The notes: generated by a model not told the origin, from the letters alone. Shown: positions 32,586 through 44,469, counted from the first letter of the stretch. The stretch: DNA of 64,000 bases from Strigamia acuminata (GCA_949358305.1 OX442314.1:45144581-45208580); one strand, 5' to 3'. A program made the numbers and translations.

Positions 32586-33126
32586 TTTTATTAAGTTTTC
32601 GTGGTTTTCTGAAAAACTTGTCAATGATTGTTGTGAATTCCTAGACAAGCTTTTTCGGTAAAACACTGTCCAGGAGGCGGCCGCCACATGTATCTGTCCA
32701 ATAAATTGGCAGTACCCTCCCACGGGCAGCCATCTTGTATTTCCTAACACGATGGCCCCACCTTTGCCACAATTAATGTTGCAGTATCCCAACCATTGGT
32801 CGCCAATAGTACAAAATACAAAAGGTCAATTATATTTGAGTCCAATTAAAATTATTATCATATTCAGATTCAATTGCAGTGCACAAAAGTGTGACTATGT
32901 TGTTTCCATTGTAAATGATTTCATTTTATTAATGAAATCATTAAAATTATTATACTTTGCAGTTATTGCAGCAAACTGTACGAGAAGTTTTAGTTAATGA
33001 GAATTCACAACACCCATTTCCTATAAACTTCTCGTGTGCTTCATTAGTGGACATGTGAAAGCCGATAGTTCAAGATGTTCTGAGCAAAATTTAACTGCCT
33101 CCTTTACTTCAAAAAACCATATATCC

Positions 33127-33652
33127 TGTGAAAATCGGATGATTTTACGCGTGAATTGCTTCGTTTATATTGTTTGAATTGATAAATGTGTTTAATTTTA
33201 TTGTTTAATTTGTATTGTTGTTTGATATTTTCATTTGTGCGTTTGATTGCGATATTATATTTATCCATTTACTTTAATATGTTTTATCTGAACTTGTGAA
33301 TTTACCAATTTATTATAATATGTTTTATCTCCATTTAAATATGTTGACTTGTTCTTTTTATTGGAATTCTAGATTGCTAATCCTTTTTAATCCCTTTGCA
33401 TTCCTCTACCTGAACACGTCATTACCCTACCTTGCGGACGCTCGTGATTGGTTCTCCGAATTCGTCATTAGCATTTCCTTTTCCTTTTTATGAATAAAAT
33501 CAGTGTACTTTTGCTTTGTAAAACGTGTGGTTGTGCTTCTTTACTGCTCCGACGTCATTTTGAAACTTCAATTTAAACATCATTTGTAGCCAAGGACTTT
33601 GGAAATTGTGTGGTAAATTTGTAGGAACATTTATTTCTCTTCAAGTTTAACA
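33127..33652 (+). repeat. BEL-2 5' LTR
   Basis: 526 bp, TGTGAAAATCGG...TTTAACA. GAATAAAATC near 33492. Differs from the 3' LTR at CATTACCC/CATTCCCC and GACGTCATT/GACGCCATT. Confidence 0.92.
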
Positions 33653-33653
33653 T

Positions 33654-33671
33654 TGGTGCCGAAACCCGGGA
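33654..33671 (+). other. BEL-2 primer binding site
   Basis: TGGTGCCGAAACCCGGGA one base after the LTR, the same 18-mer as in BEL-1. Confidence 0.85.
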
Positions 33672-33709
33672 ACATTTTAAATTCCAATTCATCTAAATAA
33701 TCTACTAAA

Positions 33710-36700
33710 ATGGTAAGAAGTTTTGACCTGAAGAACAAAGCATTCCGAGCGGCCATGGTGGTCACAGAAACACTTTTGACCACGGTAACCACTGCACTGA
33801 ATGGACGAGCTGCAATTCCGCAAGCCACAATCGAATTATGGCTGCAACAACTCGAACAGAAGCAGAAACGAGTGCAATTGACGTTCGACGCCACTCTGGA
33901 CCTAGCGAAAAGCGACCAAGAGATCGACGACACCGTACAAGCACTCGACGCACTGGAAGACCGTTTGGCCGCATCAAGAGCTGATTTAGGCAGGTACATT
34001 CAACTAAATTACACCCCTAATCTACCCCAGAACATACGACCGAACGCGGACGCGCAACCGGCGGACATCGACGCGCTAGCGGCGGCCATTACCGCAGCAG
34101 TGACGGCGGCAACACCACGCGCGACCCCGACGAATGGTCAACCGTTCATCAAACGTAAACCACTCGAAATACCGAAGTTTGACGGACGTAAACCGGAGGA
34201 ATGGGGAGGTTTTTGGAAGACATTTTCCATTCAAGTTGGCGACGACGAACAACTGGATGGAACCAACAAATTGCTATATTTGAGAAACTATTTGGTCGGT
34301 GACGCGTTAGACGATATCAAGGCACTGGAAATCACCACAGGAAACTACGAGATTGCAATTACGCGCCTGCAAAAGAAATATGGCGATAAAATCGTTCTCG
34401 AAAATAAGTATCTGTCGAATTTGTTAAACTTGCCCTCTGTCAACAGCGATCGAGACCGGATGAGCCTGCAAAAGCTACACAGGCATGTGGAAGTTAACAT
34501 TGAAAATTTAGCTAACATTGACGTCCCTTTGGTGGAGATACAACGTACCATTTTTCCCGTGCTGTCATCCGCCATTCCTCGCAACATCATCATGGAATAT
34601 GACAAGGACTGCGACGGAGAGAGGTCAATAACGAAGTTGATGGAATGGCTGAGCAACTACCTCGCCAAACACGCCAAATATGACATGCTGAAAACCCAAT
34701 CGAAGCCAGAAACGTCTCACAACAAAACGTCGGAAAAAGACAACAATCCATTCAACAAAGAGCGATTTAACCGAAAAGAAAAGGAGCCTCGATCTGGATC
34801 AGCATCACAATTGTCGGTAATCATAATTAAATGCCAATTTTGTGATTCTACAGAACATAACCGAAAAAGATGCCCGCTCACGATGGAAGAGAGACGTGAA
34901 AAGCTGCAGGAGAAGGGGATTTGCATGAGATGCTTGGGAAAAGTGCCTCACAAGACCGAAGAGTGCAGAACTAGAATGAAGTGCTACAACTGTGAAGGAG
35001 CGCACCACACCCACGTATGCGACAAGCAAAAAACTACGGAAGTCGCCGAAGAAGTCACTCACTCCAACTCAGTCGTCACCACCTGTCCTCCCAAGTCCGA
35101 ATTTTTGATGGTTCAGATGGTAAAAATGGCTGGACCGAAACTGTCAACGTTGGGAGTGTGCTACATCGACGGGGGAGCCCAACGCACCTTCATACGGTCT
35201 GAATTGGTTAAAAAACTAAACTTACGAATTTTAGGAACTGAAACGATAAATTTGGCCGTGTTTGGGCAAGAGCCCAAATCAGAAGTTCGCAACAGGGTCG
35301 AAGTGATACTCACCCCCGCCAACTCAAAGTCACCAGCCGTCACAATTGAAGCCATTGAAGCTGTCCACGTCACGTCCACGCCCGGAGAGCAGCCGAACAA
35401 ACAACTTAAAGCAGAACTGCAACGACGAAAAATCGAGGTGGCCTGCAAGCAAGTCGCGCTGCATTCAAAGGAAGTAGACTTGTTAATTGGAGTGGACCAT
35501 TACTGGCGAGTGATGATGGGACAGACAGAAATTTTGGAAGAAAATTTGATTGCCGTAAAGACGAAATTTGGTTGGACATTACACGGACAGACCACAAACG
35601 GAACGAGTGTCATTGCTGCACCGGTGAGAATTAATACAATTACGCTTACCCCATCGTCAGATGACCCTTTGCGCCGGATGTGGGAACTGGAACCGATCGG
35701 AGTCCGCCACGAGTCAGTCGAAACCAACGACGACACTGAGACGTTGGGAGAGTTCGAGAAGACCATCAAGTTGGACGACAACAATCGAGTTGAAGAATGG
35801 AAACACGTGTCTAGAATAAAAAATCCAGCTGACCGCCTAACGAGAGAAATGGACGCGGGGGCAATGATATCCGACCGGCTTTGGTGGCAAGGACCGGACT
35901 GGCTACGCGGAAGTCGCCAAGATTGGCCGAAGATGCTGTCGAAGACAGTCAAGGAGCAAAATGACGAAGAAATTGCGGAAATCCACGTCGAGGCGGTGCA
36001 GACAACAACAACTAATATTTTTTCGTTTGCCAGGTTTGGATCGCTGTCAAAGGCAATTCGAACGCCGGCATGGGTTTTCAGATTTGCTGGCAATGCTAGG
36101 AAACGACAGGCAGATGCCGGCCAACGCGATCGAGGTCCATTGAAGGCAGTCGAACTGAAACGTGCGAGGTTCAACTTAATTAGAATTGCGCAAACTGAGG
36201 TTTATGGTCGAGAAGTCGAAAGAATGAAAGATGGCAAACCGGTTCACGGAGAGTCAAAACTGCGAGACCTGAATCCACGGCTGAACGAGATTGGACTGAT
36301 TGAGCTGCGAAATAAGCTGCATGAGTCGCGAGATTTGCCCACTGCAACACAACTTTTGATTTTGCCCCCTAAACACAAACTTACAGAACTAATTTTGCAA
36401 TTCTCACATTTACAGGTCCTCCATTGCGGACTGACGTCCACGCGATTCAAGTTTCGAGAAAATTACTGGACACCATCCGCAAGGAGGACCTTGAAGACGA
36501 TGTTGGATCGATGCGTCGTCTGCAAAAAAATCAACGGACGACTGATGCGGGAAGTGCCAGGAACCCTCCCAGCCGACAGGACGTCCAAAAGCCAACCTTT
36601 CGCGGTCACCGGGGTCGACTTCGCGAGACCAATAATAGAAATTGAACCGCTTACATCCGCACACCTTTTTGACCGGCGTGATGTTGACTCACCCACCTGA
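33710..36700 (+). CDS. BEL-2 Gag-protease with truncated pol
   Basis: 996 residues. BEL gag occupies the first 330 or so, including IPKFDGRKPEEWGGFW. Zinc knuckles are near 373-430 (CQFCDSTEHNRKRC, CMRCLGKVPHKTEEC, CYNCEGAHHTHVC). The protease near 484 reads YIDGGAQRTF, with Gly in the second place as in BEL-1. Near residue 692 the frame passes directly from the pre-RT region (KTIKLDDNNR) to the end of RNase H (KNPADRLTRE), so RT and most of RNase H are absent while the frame is kept. The integrase zinc region (LHCGLTSTRFKFRENYW, CVVCKKI) and VTGVDFARP remain. The core then jumps to a late segment and the frame is lost. Remaining BEL C-terminal sequence continues in another frame to 36953. 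It should make a particle protein but no polymerase or integrase. Confidence 0.88.
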   Translation: MVRSFDLKNKAFRAAMVVTETLLTTVTTALNGRAAIPQATIELWLQQLEQKQKRVQLTFDATLDLAKSDQEIDDTVQALDALEDRLAASRADLGRYIQLNYTPNLPQNIRPNADAQPADIDALAAAITAAVTAATPRATPTNGQPFIKRKPLEIPKFDGRKPEEWGGFWKTFSIQVGDDEQLDGTNKLLYLRNYLVGDALDDIKALEITTGNYEIAITRLQKKYGDKIVLENKYLSNLLNLPSVNSDRDRMSLQKLHRHVEVNIENLANIDVPLVEIQRTIFPVLSSAIPRNIIMEYDKDCDGERSITKLMEWLSNYLAKHAKYDMLKTQSKPETSHNKTSEKDNNPFNKERFNRKEKEPRSGSASQLSVIIIKCQFCDSTEHNRKRCPLTMEERREKLQEKGICMRCLGKVPHKTEECRTRMKCYNCEGAHHTHVCDKQKTTEVAEEVTHSNSVVTTCPPKSEFLMVQMVKMAGPKLSTLGVCYIDGGAQRTFIRSELVKKLNLRILGTETINLAVFGQEPKSEVRNRVEVILTPANSKSPAVTIEAIEAVHVTSTPGEQPNKQLKAELQRRKIEVACKQVALHSKEVDLLIGVDHYWRVMMGQTEILEENLIAVKTKFGWTLHGQTTNGTSVIAAPVRINTITLTPSSDDPLRRMWELEPIGVRHESVETNDDTETLGEFEKTIKLDDNNRVEEWKHVSRIKNPADRLTREMDAGAMISDRLWWQGPDWLRGSRQDWPKMLSKTVKEQNDEEIAEIHVEAVQTTTTNIFSFARFGSLSKAIRTPAWVFRFAGNARKRQADAGQRDRGPLKAVELKRARFNLIRIAQTEVYGREVERMKDGKPVHGESKLRDLNPRLNEIGLIELRNKLHESRDLPTATQLLILPPKHKLTELILQFSHLQVLHCGLTSTRFKFRENYWTPSARRTLKTMLDRCVVCKKINGRLMREVPGTLPADRTSKSQPFAVTGVDFARPIIEIEPLTSAHLFDRRDVDSPT

Positions 36701-37065
36701 CTCGGGAGCAACAGAAAACCTCGAACCGACTCAGAAGGAGTTTATTCGACAATGGCGCTACCAACAACGCGTATTACCGGTACACTCATTCTGGAATCGT
36801 TGGTCGCAAGAATGTTTAACGGATTTGAAAATTCAAACGGGCAAATCGAGCGTGCGAGAACTCCAGTTGAACGACGTCGTTATCATCGAGGAACCATTTA
36901 AACCACGTCTAAAATGGAAGATGGGTAGAGTGGTCGAAGTTAAGCGAGGTTGAGATGACAAAACCAGATCGTGTGAAATGGTGCTCGCCAATGGAGAACA
37001 TTTGCGTCGACCGATACAACGTCTTGTGCGTTTGGAAGTAGAGTCAAGCGATCCCCGCCCGGCAG

Positions 37066-37591
37066 TGTGAAAATCGGATGATTTTACGCGTGAATTGCTT
37101 CGTTTATATTGTTTGAATTGATAAATGTGTTTAATTTTATTGTTTAATTTGTATTGTTGTTTGATATTTTCATTTGTGCGTTTGATTGCGATATTATATT
37201 TATCCATTTACTTTAATATGTTTTATCTGAACTTGTGAATTTACCAATTTATTATAATATGTTTTATCTCCATTTAAATATGTTGACTTGTTCTTTTTAT
37301 TGGAATTCTAGATTGCTAATCCTTTTTAATCCCTTTGCATTCCTCTACCTGAACACGTCATTCCCCTACCTTGCGGACGCTCGTGATTGGTTCTCCGAAT
37401 TCGTCATTAGCATTTCCTTTTCCTTTTTATGAATAAAATCAGTGTACTTTTGCTTTGTAAAACGTGTGGTTGTGCTTCTTTACTGCTCCGACGCCATTTT
37501 GAAACTTCAATTTAAACATCATTTGTAGCCAAGGACTTTGGAAATTGTGTGGTAAATTTGTAGGAACATTTATTTCTCTTCAAGTTTAACA
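37066..37591 (+). repeat. BEL-2 3' LTR
   Basis: 526 bp partner of 33127-33652. The polypurine tract before it is weak. Confidence 0.92.
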
Positions 37592-37596
37592 TATCC

Positions 37597-38530
37597 TAAA
37601 TCCTCTCATTGTGCACTAAAACTAATTTTTTTTTAAGTAAATGTAATAGAATTATTTTTCCCATTTGTGCAAAATTTTCACCCTTTTGTGATGTTTTACA
37701 ACTTTCCCTGCACCAGTATGGCTGATCAAGACGTACCCTTTATGCACTTGTCCCACAAATATCACCCAACTTTTTGTATGAAGATATTTATGAATATCAT
37801 GTTAATCTTAATGAAGATCCGTTTGCTAGAAAAGACGAAATGAAGACTTCCAAATCTTTAGATGCTTATAATTATTTCTCAAGTAGTGTCACAGATCTCC
37901 ATTTATAATTGTTACGTTCACTTGACTTGTGAGTATTAAATTTTAAATACAAATCTCTTTGTATTATTATCTTGTTTAATTGCTTTGATTTGTGCACTAA
38001 ATTTAATATTATATAAATGTCTATTAATAGCCTTTTTTTTAACTTTTCTACTTAGTTCTGTCTGCGTCATCATCACATCATGATAACTGAAATTAACATT
38101 TTGTTGTGATATGGTTTGGAATGATTTAACTTGTGATTGCGAATCACAATTGCAACCTCTGTTAAAGAATTTCATAACTAATTTGTTATGATTTGCCAAC
38201 ATAATTTGCCAAAATAATTTGCCACGTTACCACTGAAATTGAATAGGGACTACAGATCAACCACTCATTTGTAAGAGAACGTATACCAAATACTGTAAGA
38301 ATGGCAAACGAGCAAACGAGCAACCTTACTGCAGAAGTTAAATGTGAAAAGATGCATGTTAAAGCTATTTTCAATAACACACCAGGCCGTATGCTGATTT
38401 TATGTATTACTTGCCACTGGATTTCCTCCGAATGGACTCATTCTGAAACAAGTGCAGATTTTGGGAGTTTTCAGCCCATATCCAAGCTAGGCCAAACAAC
38501 TTATTCCTGATTCTGTCTATACCCACAACA
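37597..38530. other. AT-rich spacer, no gene seen
   Basis: No coding frame with recognisable features; 32586-33121 upstream of BEL-2 is similar. Confidence 0.45.
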
Positions 38531-38535
38531 CTGTG

Positions 38536-38542
38536 TATAAAT
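38536..38542 (+). promoter_or_regulatory. Probable TATA box for the ORF at 38613
   Basis: TATAAAT, 71 bp before the ATG, fitting a transcription start near 38567. Confidence 0.45.
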
Positions 38543-38612
38543 CAGCTCCAAACTTCAACTTCGAGCAGAAAGACGGAGACGGAGAAGAACCAACGACTGG
38601 TGCGGCGAAAGA

Positions 38613-39071
38613 ATGAGTGCAGGGCTTGGAGCGATGACCGCCAGGCTGTCGGCAATGAGCGTAGGGCTAGTTGCAAGAACAACTCGTGGGTCAAGCCAAG
38701 CCGACTCCACCAACTTATCTGCCCAAGGAGACACCGGTGTCAGTCCAGCCAATGCCGTGGCATCCGGTAGCGGCCGATTCGATCGTGGACGCGCCTTTGC
38801 CGCCGCCGACGTCGACTCCGATTCCGACGCCGTCAAGATAACTCAGCGGCGCAAAAAATTCAAATCACCCACTCCAGCCCAACGGATGAAATGGAAGGAA
38901 ACCGCTGGACCCAGTCGCGCTAAAAACAACGGTAACAACCTCGGCAAAAAACGCAAATCACCCACTCTAGAACAACGGAAGAAATGGAATAAAACCGCTG
39001 CAATCCGTCGCGCCCCACGCCACTTCCGGAAGGTCACATCCGGTGCCCACAGCTCAATCTGGTTGCGGTAA
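38613..39071 (+). CDS. Small basic protein with a duplicated motif, function unknown
   Basis: 152 residues, single exon, not recognised. The N-terminal half is Ala/Ser/Gly-rich, followed by an acidic patch (DVDSDSD). The basic C-terminal half contains KSPTPAQRMKWKETA (84-98) and KSPTLEQRKKWNKTA (115-129), an internal duplication with a 31-residue period. The base composition (GC-rich) differs from its AT-rich surroundings. A TATA box lies upstream. It may be a short nuclear/DNA-binding gene or the first ORF of an element whose remainder is lost. The downstream sequence shows no partner ORF. Confidence 0.5.
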   Translation: MSAGLGAMTARLSAMSVGLVARTTRGSSQADSTNLSAQGDTGVSPANAVASGSGRFDRGRAFAAADVDSDSDAVKITQRRKKFKSPTPAQRMKWKETAGPSRAKNNGNNLGKKRKSPTLEQRKKWNKTAAIRRAPRHFRKVTSGAHSSIWLR

Positions 39072-39219
39072 ACCACGACAGGCGCACATGCAGTGCAAGG
39101 AGCTACAATTGGAGACTTGTGCTGTTCAGGGCAGTGAACAGCGGCAAGTACAGCTGGTCACCCTCTTGTAAAATTTCTCACTTTAGGACTGACACGATTT
39201 AGTATAAAGCCCCGAAAAC

Positions 39220-39281
39220 AGATTTGTAGAGTACTCTACTAATCTTCGAACAGATTAGTAGAGCACTCTACAAATCTGTGG
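39220..39281. repeat. 28-bp-arm hairpin with six-base loop
   Basis: Left arm 39220-39247 (ACAGATTTGTAGAG...CTAATCT) and right arm 39254-39281 are reverse complements at 27 of 28 positions, with loop TCGAAC. The left arm itself contains GTAGAGTACTCTAC, a second palindrome. Confidence 0.9.
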
Positions 39282-39331
39282 CCTCAAAGAGCACTTTTTG
39301 TAGTTTTGTCAACAACCAGTTTTATTCGGAT

Positions 39332-39762
39332 TGTGACCGCTTGGCCACCCATGGGTACCTGCGTCACTCCAAGTGGCCCTAAGGTCACCCCCTTTGCCTG
39401 GTGCAGACTCTGCTCCTCTCGCCATTCACCACTGTGACGCTCAGTAACATGGCGATTTGCCTGCTGCAGCCTACACGAGCGGCTACATGGGTCGTACTGG
39501 GTAAGTACGACATGAATATTATTAAACGACCGACCACATCACCCATGGGGCTCGTGCCCTGTGTGTGACAAGACGGTTGCTGGTGTAGCTTGCCTAACAG
39601 CACTGCCACACATGGGTAGATGGGAGACTCCGACCCCTAGACAACGATTAAAGGCCAAAACCCAACAATCCGGAGACCCATCTCAATCATTTACTTGAGG
39701 ATGTGTCCCTCCCATGATGGTCAATTCCCAGACTGCCGTGGGTAAGACCATGCCAAGTTACA
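39332..39762 (+). mobile_element. Solo LTR of the Gypsy-like family
   Basis: 431 bp, TGTGACCGCTTGG...AAGTTACA; reverse complement of the type at 3320-3853 with most phrases conserved. Shorter than the 593-bp LTRs owing to an internal deletion. No exact target duplication. Confidence 0.72.
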
Positions 39763-40309
39763 GCAAACAGAAACAAGTGTATTTGAAATTGTCACCCCAC
39801 GACCAAATGAGTTATATACTTATATTAGTGTTCCCATGCTACCTCGTACCTACCCAATTACTGGAGTTGGAGTCATCAAGCAGCCATTGCCATTAGCTAC
39901 AATAGCAGCTCCAATTATTTCCTCAGTTCTAGTTTAACTTATTTGAAGAAAGTCTTGAAGCAAATAACACCAACAGAGTAAATATTATTATTATACATTA
40001 TGACCTTTGGAAGAATGTGACCAAATTATAACCCTGGTGAATTTTTTTTCGGTTTTTTTTTTTAATTTAAAAATTTGTTGATATTTTTAATTCTTTATTT
40101 AGAAAGGGGCACACTCTCTGGTGTACAATATGATGAAGAGAATTTGCCACCTACCACATATTATCTTCATTAGCAGGAGACATCATGTTGCAGAAATAAT
40201 CTTCGTGATTGCCATTATGTTTGTGTTTCTAATAGAATTTGCCAAACCAACAATAATTATGGATATCAATTATCTTTTTACTAGCTTAATAAATTGTGGA
40301 CTCCAGATT

Positions 40310-40520
40310 GTTTGGTTTGGTGGCCTTTAATCATTGTCTAGGGGTTGATATCCCCAGACTAACCCCAATCCCCACACGCCAATTTCAAGCCTGTGAGATT
40401 TGGGAGTCTCACAGTGCATTTCCCAATGTGGTGGCTGTCTAACAGCCACACCCCTAATCAGACCGTGCGTTACAGCGGCCATTGGGCCTCACAACATGCG
40501 TGGTCGGCATTGCCTTCATC
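40310..40520 (-). mobile_element. Decayed LTR fragment of the same family
   Basis: GGCCTTTAATCATTGTCTAGGGGTTG, CACAACATGCGTGGTCGGC and other family phrases in order, heavily diverged. Confidence 0.5.
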
Positions 40521-41099
40521 GCCACGCCGTCATAATGTTCACTGAGAACAATTGTACAGGAAGAAATGGATTCTTCGTTGATCACTCTGCTCAAATGTTT
40601 TTTTTTTTTCATTTCAGAAGATGCCTTGCATCAAGTTTTACAAGTTAGCACTGTATTCTTAGCAGAAGAAAACAGAGTTGTTCTTGTTAGTTTCTCAGCC
40701 GTACGGTTTTCAATAAATAAACTACCTTCAAATTTCTCAAATTGTACTTATTTAATTTTATTATTTATACTAATTTTATGAGTTTGCTTTTTGAAATCTT
40801 CCTATTTCATATTTGAAATAGAGTAAATCTGAACAACACTAGGACCGATTTTTTAACTTTCAAACATTAAAGCAATATCAATGAATAAATGTTTCCACAA
40901 TACAGAAAAATGGTCAAATAATAACTTTTATTTAACAAAGTTAAATCATCAAGGATTCACTATTCCTTCCTGGCGAGAAGCAAATAATCAGTATCGTTTA
41001 TAAATTGAAGCAATCACATAACCCTGCTAAATTTTTTAATTTGTTAATATTTCTAACTTTTCTTTGAGGGTGGTAATCAAACAGAGGCAGTTTATCTCA

Positions 41100-41370
41100 A
41101 AAAGGGATTTGAGAGCATTCCAAGCCAGAAAAAATCGAGCTAAAAATTTTTAGCCTTTGAGTTTTCTTATTTATATATTTATATGGCAAGCTTTCATTGG
41201 GATTTTGTAATTGGAAATCATTAACCGTTTGAGTTGGGTCATTTGGAATCACAAGTTTCATCATAGATAGGTTTTTATTAGCTAAAAGTTGTGTTGAAAA
41301 ATCGATGTTTACATCGATCTTAAACAATGTCACATAATCTGCAGATGAATGTTTTATGTTGCAATACAAC
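41100..41370. repeat. Repeat Y, copy 2
   Basis: GTTTGAGTTGGGTCATTTGG, TTTTATTAGCT and TTTTATGTTGCAATACAACTA in the order seen at 28310-28770. Neighbouring stretches 40521-41099 and 41371-42290 hold no supported gene. Confidence 0.55.
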
Positions 41371-42310
41371 TACGCGTAACATACGGGGCTGCAAACAGCA
41401 AATTCGTGACACATTATTGGATGTGCAGTTGAGAGCAAAAGCCACTTGCAATTGCTATTTGCCAGCATGGAAATTAGAAATCCAAACATCCCTAACCTTG
41501 AATATCTTATCGACTGCATTTACAATTGTACTAAAGTCAGACGAGACGTCAAATGTCAAATCAGACCGATATGAGATGAAATCTTTATTTACAGATAAAA
41601 AAGAAGTTTTCCCTCTTATCTGGATCAATAGACCAGCAATATGTAATCATATTATTTTAGGGTTTTGTCCACTCAAATTGTATACAGTATTATATTAATT
41701 TAGCCATTTGTTGGTCTAGTTATTTATACTTGATCAAATGCTCTTAAACAAATGTTAACTGATTTGAGAAAACTCCTTCTTTATTTTATTTCTTGCACAC
41801 AAGATCACTGTTTAACTAAAACCTTATCTCACAATATGGTAGGTGATTGTTAGCATTGGTACGCCATCGTCACAATGTACCTTGTCGTAGTTCCGAGAGA
41901 GTGGTAATGTCGCTTTCACAGCTTGAGGGAGTCGCCGCTGCACGCCTGTCGAATGCTGCCCAGCAAGCACACGGACGAAATCAAAGATTTAAATTATTTT
42001 TTATTTTTAGAATTTAAGAGGCGAGCTGTATGGTGCCTATTGGACCCCTGTTTAACCATTTATTAAAGAACCACCACACCAAATTTCAGAGCATCAGGTC
42101 TTTGGGTAAATACACAACAGACACAACTTATTGCTTTATGATACCTTTACAGTAGAGTCGTTCTTGTTAGTTTCTCAGCTGTATGTTTTTCGCTAAATAC
42201 ACTACCTTCAAATTTCTCAAATTGTACTTATTTAATTTAATTATTTATATTACTCCGTAATTGTATACAAGTTTCATTTTTAAAATGTTCCTATTTCATA
42301 TTTGAAATAG

Positions 42311-42480
42311 AATAAATAAGACCTGCACAATGACAACAGAGCGGCCAGAGAGGTAGGGGTGGAACCCAACCATATCCACGCTTAATGCAAGCTAATGGTG
42401 GCCACCCACGACCTAGACCTCAAAGCAACTAAGGATTCATTATTCATTATTCCTCCCTGCCAAGAAGCCCTCGATAAACT
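42311..42480. repeat. Interspersed repeat X, copy 2 (short)
   Basis: AACAGAGCGGCCAGAGAGG, CATCCACGCTTAATG and CCTCCCTG..AAGC as in 26665-27330. Confidence 0.65.
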
Positions 42481-42839
42481 CAACTGGGACAAAGTAAATG
42501 GATTTTAGCCTATCTCTCTTCAATAGCGAATTTTGATTGTAACTTGCGGTTTGGGCTTTTTATTTGCTTTGCATTTTCGTCAACCGCACTCTGCTACCAC
42601 TTGTTGGGTATTTAATAACTCCAAACCATTTGAACATGAACAAGAAACTTTAGGTTTAATCCATTTTGTACATCGTAACTACTGTGGCTATAAAAACCAC
42701 ATAGAAACAATAACGCTTAGCGACTAACAATTGTGCACACAATTTGGTGTTGGGATTTCCTCCACAGTAACTGCATTCTAAGAGTGTTTTTGGTGTTTGT
42801 TTTTATTTCTTTTAACATCGCACAAACCAAAAATCACAT

Positions 42840-43310
42840 TAAAAATTTTAATAGTGTAATGGCCGTTATTCCGGGGGGAACTACAAAGTATATCCAGGGT
42901 CCAGATGTGTGCTGGAATAAATCTTCCAAAGGTTATTTAATGGAATATTATGAAGAGTGGATGGCAAAAGACGAAAACAAACAATACACTAAGGGTGGCA
43001 ACAACTTAAAGGCTCCTAATCGACGATTGCTGGCTGAATGGATTGTTAAGGCCTGGGCACGTTTGTCAAACGAACTAATCGAGAAAAGTTATTAAAGTTT
43101 GTGGCCTTAGTTCCTGTACGAACGGAAGTAAAGATAACTTAATCCACTGCATAAAACCTGGCCAGCCATGTAAAAATCCATGGACATTACTGCAGAACCT
43201 TCGTGAAAACACCAATAAACCTAATAAGCCTGGCAACCGCAATATCACATCCCAGACAATTCCTTCCACGGTGAAATCTACCCAAATCTTGCACCGTCGC
43301 TCATCCTCAC
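42840..43310 (+). pseudogene. pogo/Tigger-type DDE transposase C-terminal fragment
   Basis: VIPGGTTKYIQGPDVCWNKS then YEEWM, LAEWIVKAWARLSNELIEKS corresponds to the last third of DDE_1 transposases (IPGG.T..lQ.lDV..NK). One base beyond the frame in a T run, the text resumes with KVCGLSSCTNGSKDNLIHC. The first two catalytic acids are absent. A 40-base stretch just upstream belongs to repeat Y, linking the two. Confidence 0.78.
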
Positions 43311-43484
43311 CGCGATTATCTTCTAACATTGGAAATATCGTCACCAATTCCCTTGCAATTGTAGCCTCTCTCGACAACTGCCCGACTGAACGGATCACGC
43401 TCTGTAACCTGGCCCCTTCTGTCACCGATAAAAAAGTCCTCGAATTTGATCAATCACAAGGCCTTGAGGTCCGACCAAGAATAA

Positions 43485-44120
43485 CATAAATAAGACCCGC
43501 ACGATGAGAACAGAGCGGCCAGGGAGGTAGGGGTGGAACCCAACCACATCCACGCTTAATGCAAGCTAAAATGGGACACACACTACCAAGACCGCAAGCA
43601 ACAAATCAAGGATTCACTACGTATTCCTCCCTGGCAAGAAGCCCTCGATAAGCGTCCGGCAGCTAAAGCCAACTGGAAAGAACAGGTCGCTCGCGTACAT
43701 CGCAAAGTCAGAGACTTGGACTCAATTCTTGTTGTTTCAAAGTCAAACCTGTTCTTCCAGATTCCAGACAGTGCGATGGGCTGAGAGGACGCGCGAAAAG
43801 GGCTTGAAATTTGTCCACAGATCCTTGCCTTTGAGCAAATATTTTGTTTGCACTTGTGAAATATTTTTAGTTGACAACATCTTTGGATGTCAATAAGCCA
43901 ATGCTCCTGTGGAGTGGTTATAGACCACATGGGTTATTTTAATTTTATACTTTTATATTAATTTTTTTCTCTTTTAGTGGTTGGAGGAAACACTGATTGG
44001 TGTGAAGTGGCATTTATTAATTAACCGATATAGACAAATCCAAAAAAATATTGTGTTGGTCTAAGATATACCGGTAAGCCTTTTTTGTTGCAGCTTCTTT
44101 TAAATGCGCCTTTTTTAAAT
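43485..44120. repeat. Interspersed repeat X, copy 3
   Basis: Collinear with 26665-27330 through CTTGGA..CAATTCTTG, TTTGGATG.CAATAAGCCAATGCTCC and the block at 43975-44110. Confidence 0.7.
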
Positions 44121-44469
44121 TAGCCTTTCTTACAGTGAAAACTTTGTGAATTGGCATAGCAACAGGCAAACCATTGTGGCTACATTGACCATGGATAGGT
44201 AGAATATGTTGCCATGGCGAACTGCGCGAAAGACATAGTCTGGGCACGCGGCTTTGTGAAAATATCGAAAATATCGGGTAATGCCAATTAATTGGCAGTA
44301 CCCCCCACAGGCAGCCTACTTTGTTAATACTTTTTTAGATTATGAAGTGGCGCCTAAATACTACCGTTAAATTTGGAAACACTTTATGGTAAGTTTCACA
44401 GTCCCTAACACCAAGCTTTACGCGATAAATTGTTATTGTGTACTTGCAGTTGATCTTTTTTATTTTTGT

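Larger units (their letters stand above)
33127..37591 (+). mobile_element. BEL-2: non-autonomous BEL/Pao element
   Basis: LTRs 33127-33652 and 37066-37591 (526 bp each) differ at only two positions I can see. The target duplication is TATCC (33122-33126 and 37592-37596). The primer site TGGTGCCGAAACCCGGGA is shared with BEL-1. RT and RNase H are removed by an in-frame deletion and the integrase catalytic core by a second deletion. Length is 4,465 bp. It is a recent insertion that needs enzymes from another BEL element. Confidence 0.93.
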
